A stretch of 64,000 bases of DNA. Source: Mugil cephalus (lineage: Eukaryota; Chordata; Actinopteri; Mugiliformes; Mugilidae). The stretch spans positions 22,664,001 to 22,728,000 of the forward strand of contig NC_061773.1 in NCBI RefSeq assembly GCF_022458985.1, read 5' to 3'. The translations under genes and the position numbers were made by a program. This document shows positions 1 through 11,200 of this stretch, one piece after another. The notes beneath the pieces were generated by a model, which was given only the letters and a program-made list of their open reading frames with translations, was not told the DNA's origin and made no database searches. The stretch's first letter is position 1; each line of letters begins with the position of its first letter.

Positions 1-2706
1 AAGCCATCATAGAGGACCTGCGCAGACAGGTAAGACTTCAAATTGAAAAGGTGGAAATGCTGTTTTACTTTATTGTCGTTGACATATCTTGATGAGCCGG
101 TGAATGATTTGACTGTTTTAAACGCTTCATACTGGACGCACCGGGCCTCTGATACGAGAACTAGTGAGTGCATGTGACGGCATTCATCTGTTCCAAACGC
201 TGACCTATTTTATCATATTTACATAATGGCTCAGGGTGATATTTAAAACTCAGAAAGCTGAGATGAGCAGCGTTTCCTTTGTGCGTTATCAAATGTCTGG
301 CCACAGAATGAAGGGTGTGGCTGTGTCCCTCCCCCCCTATGGAAAACCTCAGTGCCATAAACTGAGTAGAACTTCCTCTGATGAATCACCAGCACGAGGG
401 TATCATCATGAGAGACTCACTGAAAAGTTCTCAAACAACCGGCAAACAAAAGCATTTCCAAATGGTTCTGCTTGTTAGATCAGAACTCTACAAGCATGCT
501 TTCTGTTGGTGGTGGGGGACCCGGGGGAAGGGAATGCGAACCAGATGTGTGGTAATGACACACACACAAAAGGATTTCAGACTGGTGGAGAGCGCTCACA
601 CAGATGTGTGTGAGCGCCACGGTTGTAAAACAATTAGCTCCAGTCGGCGGAGTCAAATGTCACATTCTTCTCCAAGACCAGTTCTTCAGTACCCCATGAT
701 GACACATTGATGGTGCCCCTTCTTTTTTTTTTTTTTTTTTTTGACACACAAGTGAACAAGTATTTCCTACTTCCTCTGTGACGGGACACAGTGGACACGG
801 GACAATTTATGAACTCACAACTGCACCCGCTCATTCAGAATTTTACTTTCTCTGCACACATAAACACGTAGCACAGAGATATATACAAACGGACGGCGGA
901 GGGAGACGGCGCAGCTGTGCGGAAACTGGAGAGAAGAAAATCTCCTCTCGAGGCAGGCAGGAAACCAATTTTTCCAGCCCTAAAACAAACCAGATTCTGT
1001 TTTGGCACAGGAACATCCCCTTTTCCTGTTCTTCAGTTTGTGGTTCCTCTTTTATGACTGAACAGCATAAAAGAAAAAAAAAAAGGAAAAGAAAAAACGG
1101 CTTAATGTTACTATGGATTCAACCGTGTTGTGGCCTTGTTGTGTAATTTGGCTATCGGGTTTCTGTTGCTGCACAAAGTGATGCCAAACAGTTGTGTGAG
1201 AAAGCACATGCGTATTCACTAAACAGTGCACTGATAAAGAGGCCTCTGGTAAAACTCTGCTCTAATACTGCTTCTCTTTTTGTTGTTTTGTTCTTTTTTT
1301 TCCATCTGTGCAGGTCTTCGATAAGATTGGGGAGAACGCCCGGTTTGTGCTCCAGATCGACAATGCCCGCCTCGCTGCCGACGACTTCAAAGTGAAGTAC
1401 GCGAAACGTGTCTTCTTTGCGGCATCGCCGTTTCGGGAATTCGTTGCGTGACTTTCGCGTCAACAGGAGCTCATTGTTGCTGTAACAGAACATGTGTCTG
1501 TGCTTTTCCCACAGATTTGAGAATGAGATGGCCATTCGCCAGTCCGTGGAGGCCGACATCGCCGGGCTGAGGAAAGTCATAGACGACACCAACATGAGCA
1601 GGATGAACATCGAGAGCGAGATCGAGGCCGTGAAGGAGGAGCTCCAGTTCCTGAAGAAGAACCACGAGAACGTGAGTTGGAATTATGGAGACCAATCAGC
1701 TCTTTTTGCTTTATCATGGAGTCAAAGCTTTTTTGTGTGTTGATTCATCTGTTTTTTTTGTTTTTTGTTAATCCCACAGGAGGTGATGGAGATGAGGAGT
1801 CAGATCTCCCAGTCGGGCGTGCAAGTGGACGTGGACGCTCCCAAAGGCCAGGACCTGGCCCAGATCATGGAGGACGTGAGAGCCAACTACGAGAAGATGG
1901 CGTCAAAGAACGCAGAAGACCTGAAACGATGGCACGAAAATCAGGTAATGCTACAATAAAATTACTTTAAAGCTGTGATGAAAACAAATACACTTGTTGC
2001 TGATATATTTTGTCCCTCTCAGATTGCAGAAGTGCAAGTACAGGTATCACAGAACACAGAAGCTCTCCAGGGCGCCCAGGTGGAGATGGGTGACTTATCC
2101 AGACAGATACAGACGCTGGAAATTGAACTCGCCTCTCAACAGAGTTTAGTAAGTACTTGCAAATGTATTTTTATCGTCACTGCTACAAACTCCGTATTAG
2201 AAAACTTAAATACACATTAGAATTTTGGTTTCATTCCTTCTTTTTAATCCCTCCATCAGAAAGCCTCTCTGGAGGACACGCTACAAAACACAGAGCGACG
2301 CAACAACATGGAAATGGAGAAGCACAACGACATCATCATGCGCCTGGAGGAGGAACTGACCAACCTGCGTGCAAACATACAGCATCAGACCCAAGAGTAC
2401 GAGGCGCTGCTCAACATGAAGATGAAACTTGAGGCTGAGATCAGCACTTACAAGACTCTCCTGGATGGTGGAGACTTCAAGTAAGAGTTATAAAGATGGC
2501 GGAGAAAAAATAAAAACAAGTCAAGGCTAGATGATGATGGTGGTGGAGGTGAATATAGACGTTACTTGTTATCGTAATTTGCATGGTTGAGTATAATTAC
2601 GTTGTAAAATCTAGCAGTAGTTTCGGCTGGCAGTGGTCACCAGAATTTTTCCATTTGCCTTTTCTACAGGTTCCAGGACGCGCTGGACGAGCTGGCAACA
2701 ATGTAA
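1..2706 (+). CDS. krt18: Type I keratin, K18-like (3' part, enters from left edge)
   Basis: Seven exons are read: 1-29, 1314-1396, 1515-1671, 1780-1944, 2023-2148, 2260-2480 and 2670-2706 (stop TAA). They give 271 residues of the rod and tail; the head and coil 1A start lie upstream of the window. Internal exon sizes of 83, 157, 165, 126 and 221 bp match the fixed pattern of type I keratin genes. Translation shows the coil 1 segment [20 protein letters not shown], the linker motif VDVDAPK that is typical of K18, and the helix-termination segment EYEALL...[13 protein letters not shown]18 pairs with type II K8 to form cytoplasmic intermediate filaments of simple epithelia. The tail stops about a dozen residues after the rod, much shorter than the roughly 35-45 residue K18 tails I know. 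The assignment as K18 rather than another type I keratin rests on the VDAPK linker and the eif4b neighbour. Confidence 0.92.
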
Positions 2707-2859
2707 TTTGGAACAAAGAATCATCCCAACAGTGAAAGCACAGTTGCCCGCAACTATGAATTATGGAAGGAATGTCATGCCGGCCCAATCAACCAAAGCC
2801 ATATTTTTTTGCAGCAAGACCGCATACCACGTAAAGCTTAAACAATTTAAGCAATTCTA

Positions 2860-2952
2860 AATAAAAGCATTCCTGCACAACACAGCGAGACAGACGGAGA
2901 TGTTTCAAAAGCAACCACTGCCTGACCTGACAGCAAAATGTACATGAATAAA
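2860..2952 (+). promoter_or_regulatory. krt18 polyadenylation signals
   Basis: AATAAA hexamers lie at 2860-2865 and 2947-2952, 150-250 bp after the keratin stop codon. This gives a short 3' UTR, as expected for a keratin. Which one is used cannot be told from sequence. Confidence 0.6.
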
Positions 2953-3635
2953 ACCACTTTTAGACCAACAGTGATGGCTTTTGTGCATTTGTGATTTCCT
3001 CCTCCTCTTATGCATGCTATATCATGTATGTCTGTAAAAGTTCTCAGTCATCCAGGTCATGGTTATCCAAAAGGCATTTTTAAAAAACTGGACTTGTAGA
3101 CCCTACAAGTCTGGTTAGTGGGTAAGTTATGTAAGCAATCACCATTGCTGATTTAAAAAGTCTATAAAAGGTTATATTGAACAGTTTCTGTTGATAAAAA
3201 AAATAAATAAATAAATCGTAAACCATGGAGAATGGAAACCACAAGATTTCATTTTGCCTCACTTATGAAAGCCCCCGCGAAACATCTAGCAGAGCTCATG
3301 GGGCAGCTTCTGCTCTGATTGGCTCCAATAACCTAAAGCAAGCACCGCCCATGCAGGTCGTAAGCTGAGAGTTGAAACCTGCAGTGCTGCTGGTGACAGA
3401 GAAACACAGGGGATATTTGAGAAAGCCTTTCACTGGACACAAAATCAGTATTTGCCCACAAGTACCAGATGAGTCACGGACATCTTCCTACAGGTAACTT
3501 CCATAAATATTAAAATAATAGATGAAATACCATGAAGAATGCCTACAAAACAAGCATTATGCCACCGGTGGGCCTGTCACAAACACATTAAGTGCACATT
3601 ATGGTGCAGGAAATATCATGTTTGGCCACTAGTAG

Positions 3636-3649
3636 ACACTAGAGGGCAG
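3636..3649 (+). promoter_or_regulatory. CTCF-like motif
   Basis: The 14-mer ACACTAGAGGGCAG matches the CTCF core CCASYAGRKGGCRS at 13 of 14 positions; the first base differs. It sits between krt18 and eif4b. A motif match alone does not show occupancy, and similar strings occur inside fish repeats. Confidence 0.3.
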
Positions 3650-4407
3650 CTATACAGCCCTGATATATTATGATGGGATGTCTACAATTGGCTCAGTACT
3701 CAATACAATATAAACTATGTTTGGAGGGGGCTCTGGAACAGCCTTATTCATGATAAGCAGAGGTGAGGTGACTGTCTGCTTTATGTAGACCCCTGGACTG
3801 ACATAATGGCCAAAGAGTAAATATTACATATCATCTCACAAGGATTTTTTTTAGAGAATTGTATATACCATTACAGTAACAAATTAAATGTTGAACACTG
3901 AACTTACAGTCGGGAGGTGGGACTTTATCCTCTGTTGCTGGTGTCAAAAACTAAAAGTAAAGATCCCGAGGAAGGGACGTTATATGATTAGAATAGCACA
4001 TTCTTAATAAAGTAGTGGAAAATCCACTTGCTTTCTTTTCTCCTCTTCCTCTTTCTTTCCTTCTTAACGCCAAGACTTAATAAACCCATTTTAATTCTGA
4101 ATTGTTACTACTTAAAAAAGTCACGCACACGACATGTAACAGGACTGAGAGTGCAGAGTTTTGTGCCACTTGCTTCTGTAACTCAAAGTGTGTCAGCCAA
4201 CATGGGTTCCCCACTCGCCTGCCTTGCCTCTTTGCTTTGGTGCCCCCAGAATCTAGGATCACCACTAACTTTGATAATACACTTTCTCTGGTTAAAATAT
4301 ATATATATATATATGGGATGTAGTTGTTTTTAAATCCACTTGTTAGGATAATAAATGATCGCCCAACTAGTTTAATGACACATGTGACAGAAATTCAGCC
4401 TAGAGCA

Positions 4408-5041
4408 CAGGTGTCAAACATACGGCGTGCAAGGAAAAAGGGAGGGTCTAACCTGGCCTGGGGCATGAATTTGCAATGTGTAAAAATTACATAGAAGACT
4501 GTCATTATTCAATGAAAGTAACAGTTAGCCCTAATTTCTCCACTGTTTTATTCAGAGAAGTGGACAGAACGCAACACTTGCTGTATTTCCATCACCCTTA
4601 GAAATCCCAAATATCCTAAATATCGCAATAAAAAGCTGGTAATGGAAACACCTTCCTTTTCAAAAAAAACTCTCAAATACACTTTTATGCTGTATTCGCA
4701 AAATATCTTTCAATGGGAATGTGTACAAAGCACAATTGTACTTTTAAATTTCAGAAAGATCATTTTTATTTCAAACCCAGAACTAAACAGCTGACAGTAA
4801 TGTGACCAAATTACATTTATTTTTCTTAAGACATTAAGTCTTTTTTTTTTTTTTTTAAAGGATAGTTTATTAAATGAAAACATTATCCTAATTTACTTGT
4901 TCTTCTTTGCACTAAAACAAATGGAAAAAATCTGGAGTTGTCATTACTTAGAGGTTATTATGCTGCTATGTTACTGGCGACGCTTGAGACCAGAATGGGC
5001 TGAATGTGGCCCCCGAGCTAAAAATGAGTTTGACACCCCTG
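4408..5041. mobile_element. hAT-like non-autonomous DNA transposon copy
   Basis: The element starts with CAGGTGTCAAAC and ends with GTTTGACACCCCTG. These are imperfect terminal inverted repeats of the CAGGGGTNTCAAAC type seen in hAT elements. The interior is AT-rich and non-coding. Its right 200 bp (around 4860-5040, GATAGTTTATTAAATG onward) are closely similar to 50220-50406, so the two belong to one family. No clean 8-bp target duplication is visible. Confidence 0.6.
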
Positions 5042-5207
5042 GGATGGAGGACACATCAGTCGTTGACTAACAGCAGATGTGGGTCAGTAAGTAAACAAGG
5101 GAGGAGACAGAGCTCCGTGAACGCCGATGCGCGCTCCCGATAATAAACCTCTGACGCCTTCATCCGGGAACTACACCGAACTCGCTCTCCAAACATGGCG
5201 GCGTCAG
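5040..5207 (+). promoter_or_regulatory. eif4b promoter and 5' UTR with YY1-type start context
   Basis: CpG-containing sequence directly precedes the start codon, with a GATGCGCGCTC string resembling an NRF1 half-site. The start codon lies in AACATGGCGGC, which matches the YY1 core (ATGGCGGC) often found at starts of housekeeping genes. It is also a good Kozak context (A at -3, G at +4). Pyrimidine-rich starts such as CTCGCTCTCC (5181-5190) could serve as a 5' TOP, as known for mammalian EIF4B mRNA. The transcription start itself is inferred, not seen. Confidence 0.45.
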
Positions 5208-8200
5208 GTGAGGTTTATGTGGGTGAACGATCCGGTCGGTTTAGGGTGATTTCAGGGGGTTATACCTCAGAGCAATGCAGCGCATGAAGTTCGAGGGTCG
5301 TTATTCCTTCGGTGTGTCGACCCGCGACGTTGTCTCGCCTGCATAAATGCATTTGTCGAGTGTTTTGGCCCGCTAAAAACGCAGCTGCGGGTGGAGGCGA
5401 ATGAACGAAGCTACGACTTACACAAAACATTTTAACCTACAGATCACACACGAGGCTTTTCTCGTGGAAATTGTTGCCGCGGCGTGCGCCGCGTCCGCTT
5501 TTGAGCTTATATCATGCGATGCGGGACGCGTTGGGCCGTGGGTGACGTGCTAGGAAATGTTTCTAACTGCGTCCCGGGCTGGCACATTGTGTGTCCGTAG
5601 CAGAGCTCGCCGTGGCGCAAGCGCGATTTGTGAAGGAGGGGTTGGGCCGAGGAGTCCGGGCCGCCCGTGGAGTCTCCCCACGTGTGCGGCGTGGCTCCCT
5701 GGTGTCTTCGTTAGATGAAAACGGGGCGGCCGAGCCCGTCGGGTCGCTTCCCGAACGCTTTCGCTGGTGGCTCCGTAACTTTACGCAACCTTTTCCAGCC
5801 GGTCATGTCTTGCTCCGTTAATGGCGCACTTGGATCCTGGCGCTGCGATGTGCGCTAGGCCCTAAAACCTAGCCAGCTAAGCAGGGATACTTCCCTCGTC
5901 AGCAGTCCTTTGCTGACTAAGCCCGCATAGGCGCAAAGACAAAAGCGATCATAATAGATGGCAAGTCAGCAAGCCGGTATGGTTAGCCTACCGCAGGGTA
6001 GGGTGTCAAACTCATTTTAGTCCGGGGGGGCCACGCACAGCCCCGTGTGATCTCCAGGGGGCCGGACCAGTTTCGCATTAGCGTGTTAACCTATAAATAA
6101 CGACAACTCCTAATGTTTCCCTTTGTTTTAGTGAGGGGGGGAAAGCACATTATGCAAGTGTTTAATGAACTGCATTACTATTACAAAATATGTAATAAAC
6201 AACTGGATCTAAATATAATTTTTATCCTCCACATCGTTTCTGATTAGTTCTACATCTCTGTGTTGTGTTATTTCCACAACTCAAACTAAAACCGTGTGAA
6301 ACCTTGGAATGGCAATTACTTTTTTTTTTTTTTTTTTGGAAAAATTGCATTTAATGTCTCTAATTAATGTAATTTTTGCACTTTGCAAATTCATCGCGTG
6401 GGCCAGATCGGAGGTGGAACGTATATTTGACACCTGTTTGCTGTTTCCATCTCGCTACGTTATCGAAAGGCTTCTGCTTAAACTTAATTAAGTTGTTAGT
6501 TAGCTAATGACACACTAGTGCAGGACACAGAGGAAGCTGCAACACTCGGTATCTCACTTAGCCGCTGTTAACGAGTCTTTGCAGTTAAGGCTGGCTGATT
6601 GCAAACAGTGGCTTGATGTGATATCCTGAGAAAGCTGCTGTATATGTGTAGATTTTGTGTGACCGTGTGCGTGTAAAGAATGCCCTGACAGCTGGGATTT
6701 TCACATCAACACCAGAACAAACCAAACCTGCTTCATGATCTATGTGTGAAGCTCCTTGTGCAGGTGGTGCCTACTGCTGCATTCAACCTCTATGCAGAAT
6801 ATTCTCAAAGTTATATTAAAACCTGCAGTCTGGGTGGTCTGAATGTGTCACAGTCGTCACCTGAACTGTGAGGCTCGACTAACGGAGGCAAACCTCTGCA
6901 GCATAGTGACAGTTGGGGAGGCTGACCACTCCCTGCTTGTGTGCCATCCTATATGAAAATAAGACAGTGTATTTGTTATCGCGCATGCATTGCGGCCCCC
7001 TTATCTGGCCCAGCTGCTAAACTAGTGTTCGTCCACACAGAGAAGTTACTGTCTGCGCGTCTTTTGAATGAGTGGTGCAATTGACTGGAATAACGGATCG
7101 ATTCTAGTACTGCGAAGCCTGTGGTATTTATACACGCTTTTTGTAACATCTGCAGCTGGACTCAGACTCTGCGTACGTCTATAAAGGCTTTGGAGACTTT
7201 CTAGACATAAAGGTAGCTAATAGGGGGTTTATACTGATGCGTTAAATTGACGCAGAGGCTAAGGTGGCAACGCAGAACCCTTCGCAGAGACTAACGCTGT
7301 AACTGGCGTGCACCTTCCCAGAAATGTAATGCACTGCAGAGAAGAGCTGTGACTGGTGTTTCTGCTCTAGTATTTCCGGCTGCTTCTCCATCTCCACGAT
7401 TTTTTTCAAATTGATTGTTTTTGGATCAATAAAGAATCGTTAAGGTTAACTGGGGAGGTTTGGAGATGCAGACATTTGCGTGAAGGTTTCAGTCGCCATT
7501 GTTGAAAGTGAAGCAGGAAGTAGAAGCAAAAATGTAGTGGCAAAAAGAAACAAAAAGAAAAAAAAAACAGCACAGACTAGCATTTCTTAGTCTGAGTGAG
7601 ACAGACTGACGAGCGCACAAGTGTAAAGCGAGTGTGACTTGCGCCGGCGTTTGCCGTGTACATAGGTCACTGCATCTAGATGACGCTCTTTCAGTTGCTG
7701 ATTGTCCCCTGTGTTCACTTGCTCTCCAGCTAAGAAGAAGAATAAGAAGGGGAAGACCCTCACTCTGACTGACTTCCTAGCAGAGGACAGCGGAGGCAGC
7801 CCCGCGCCCCCCAGCTACCCTTCCAAGTCCACGAGCTGGGCCGATGAGACCGACGATCTGGACGGAGATGGTGAGAGCGCACCGAAATTCACAGGCAGTT
7901 CTGGTATTTAAAAGCTCATTAGAAGCTCCGGATACCACAGAGTGACATCATATTTTATTTTTACACTCAATTTGAAGCTCAGGGCTGCAGTTAACAGAAA
8001 GAAAGTGAAAGACAAAAGGACTTCAGGTTAGCTATATAACCATCAGCTGTCCTTGTAATTACAGAGTCATTGATAGCACACGGTGTAAATAAGACTCCCA
8101 CAATCACAGTGAGAAAACTTGAAAAGTGTTTAAATCCTGTAGTAAAATCAGTATCACCACTCTGCTGCACAGGGAATCTTTTTATGTAAGTGGGTGGAAA

Positions 8201-11200
8201 GGTAAATGCATTAAACAACGTGGTCCAGCTAGTGTTGCCGTCAACATAATGTGGTCTAACAGATGGCTGAATGTAATACAAGCCACTGAGCGTTTGTTTT
8301 TAAGTGTGAATGCGTTGCATTGGCTTTTATTCCTTCACATCTGCAGCAGTGAGAGAAGAGGCAGTCGGTCGACATATAGCAGAGCTTTTCAGTTTAATAT
8401 ACTGAAATTGTCTGTTAATGTCAGAGCCATACAACCTTGTGATTAAGCGCTTTATGTTTATGGAATAGAGTAGAATGCTCTTTATTGTCATTATACAGTG
8501 TACAACAAGATTGGAGAGCATCTCCTTTTCAATGCAAACACAAGTATATACACAATAGTGCAAAAAGGGTATAATTTAATTAGGTATCACTAAAAAAAAT
8601 ATTGAAAATATACAGAAATTCTAAAATGTGTATTGTTTTTTTTTATAGCAGCAGTGGTAAAAGTGTAAACACGTATTGCACAAGGGTTTTGGAAAAGACA
8701 GAACAGACGTAATAAAAGCTGCATCGATGCAGTTGAAAGTCTGCTGTTGCACATCACGTTTGTGGTCTATAAATATGTTCTTCCATCCTGTCCCCAGCAC
8801 TCTGGTCAAAAGCAGCAGACAAGACAATGCACTGGCAGGATGTAGTTACATAAACACGTGTCCATTTACACAGGCAAAAAGCCTGGGTTTTAATTAATCC
8901 CAAGTATGAACCGTGGAGCAGCAGATATTTTCCACACGTAGCATGTTTCACTAGTTACTGGCACACGGTAATAAAAAATGATAAAAATATTAGAATGCTA
9001 TGTTTGGTCATGTCTGTCAATCTTGTGTCATATGATTTTATTTATTTTTGCCATATCACTCGACTCTATGTCAAAATACTAACGTAAAACTGTGGCATGC
9101 TGGTAAACTGTTCAACCTGCGGTGACGTTTGTTATCGACAATGTAAATTTGAACTCTGTCCAGACTTAAAAAAACGACCTCGAACCCAAGTTTGGGTCTC
9201 ACAGCTACAATTTACATTCTTTTAAAGTCATAATCTTATTGTGTAGGACATGCTATGGCAGTTATGAAAATTAAATTGCAGCCAATTTGCATAATGTGTC
9301 AACGTTTTTGTTTCCGTTTGCATAGTCTAGTTTCCCACCAACACTCATTTGCACAATTGATATTTTGTTTTATTGCCTTGATGACACATCTATGTGTGCG
9401 TCATGTGACTTGCAACTATTTGTATTTCCTGCAGGTTCTCCGAAGAACTCCAAGATTGTTGTTTTTTCTACAAGTTTGTTATGAGATGACTTGGTTCAGT
9501 TTTAATACTAGACACTAACAGGCGTATAATGTGTCTGTTTGAATTAATGTTACAGGCACTAATGCATATATTTTTCTTGTTTTTACTTAGTTTAAACCTG
9601 TCCATGCAAATGATAAGTAGAGATCGGTCGATATGGATTTTTTTGGGCCAATACCGTTATTTTTTTTGCTTCCGTTTTTTTGAGCTGATGCTGCTTTTTC
9701 TCCCTCACACGATAAAGATGACACAACGATAATGATAAAGCATAAACATTTATTGAACTCAAATAATATGCATACAAAATAAACAGCTAAAAATAAGTAC
9801 CTTAAACCTTAACCTCTCCCCCCCTCCCTCCTCTTCAGTCTCGACTTCATGGCACACGGAGGAGGACACGTACAGGGCCCCTCCCATCGACCGCTCCATC
9901 CTGCCCACAGCCCCCCGCTCGGCGCGTGAGCCCAACATCGACCGGTCCAAACTGCCCCGCAGCCCGCCTTACACGGCCTTCCTGGGCAACCTGCCCTATG
10001 ATGTCACTGAGGACTCCATCAAAGACTTCTTCCGCGGATTGGCAGTAGGTGTAACGAGCGCACACAGACGGAGAGGAGCACGTAACGTTTAGCTTTCGGT
10101 TACAGCAAACCGTGAAGTTCTGGCAACTGTTTCGGTTGCACTTCAGCTTCTCGTACCTTACAGATGTAGACGTCTGCAAGGTTTCAGTCTATATGCTCTA
10201 TTGCTCCGTTGTTTATCTCTGTTGTTTCCTCGCTGAAGGAAAAGGCAATAGAAATTAAATAAACAGGACATACAGGTCAGCTTTGTTTTTTCCCACCTTG
10301 TTTCTATACAGTTGAATGTTACTCAACCTGTTTTGCAACCATGCAAAGCAACTAAAGGTGGTAAGATCGTTGCTGATGATCTGTCAGAGTAAAGTCCCAG
10401 ATTCGTTCTCATCCAGGACATTTTCAAAGTATTTATAATTGCCAGTGTTATATTGGACTGACTCATTTGTCATTTAATCCTAAATTAAACATACTGCGCT
10501 CCTCTTAGTCTGGTTTCAGCTTTAATTAGAGCTCTGTGTCTGTTTGATTTGGTATTTTGACATCACCTTTGTTTCCAGATCAGCGCAGTGCGTCTCCCTC
10601 GTGAGCCCAGCAACCCAGAGAGGCTGAAGGGCTTCGGCTATGCTGAATTTGACGACGTGGAGTCTCTCCTGAGGGCCCTCAGTCTCAATGAGGAGGTGAG
10701 GCACATAATACCCGGGGAGCACTACTTCATTATTGTTTTCATACGGGTGCTTTACAGTAATAATAAAAAGAAAAAGGGCATAATCATGAGCCTTACACTC
10801 TTATTATGAGACATTCAGTCCTGTCTTTCTATGTGTTCATGCCAACAGAACCTGGGGAACCGCAGGATCCGTGTGGATGTTGCAGACCAGTCTAATGATA
10901 AAGGTTTGCTACTAACTTTTTTTTTTGCATTTTTCAAGTGTCCCCTCTGATTCTTGTTCATTCATGTCACAATTTAACACCTGTTCTGCTCCTCCAGAGA
11001 GAGACAGTGGAATGATGGGAGGCAGAGACAGGGGTGGACGGATGGCAGACATGGGTCCGGACAAGACAGACAGCGACTGGAGAGCTCGGCCAAGTTCAGA
11101 CGCCGACGACGGCCCCCCCAAGAGAGACGATGCCTTTGGGGAGAGTGAGTTCACACTTAAAAACGTCTTCCAGGCATTTTGTAATGTGTGTTAAAAGATA

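Larger units (their letters stand above)
2707..5194. other. krt18-eif4b intergenic region
   Basis: No supported gene. It holds the keratin 3' UTR (to about 2970), AT-rich sequence, a CTCF-like motif at 3636-3649, a short TA run near 4299-4314 and a hAT-like element at 4408-5041. The last 150 bp become CpG-richer and form the eif4b promoter. Confidence 0.6.
5208..7729 (+). other. eif4b intron 1
   Basis: This 2.5-kb first intron follows a 13-nt first coding part (MAAS + G). Its 5' 600 bp stay CpG-rich (5208-5830) and extend the promoter island. It then holds a hAT-like repeat at 6001-6437 and a second repeat block near 7190-7560. No further coding exon is supported. Confidence 0.7.

Noticed and set aside
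10373-10460. Possible C/D-box snoRNA in eif4b intron 3 (TGATGA ... CTGA)
   Set aside because: The C box lacks the leading purine, no terminal stem is evident, and no D' or guide match could be judged. Translation-factor introns do host snoRNAs, but this one is not supported.
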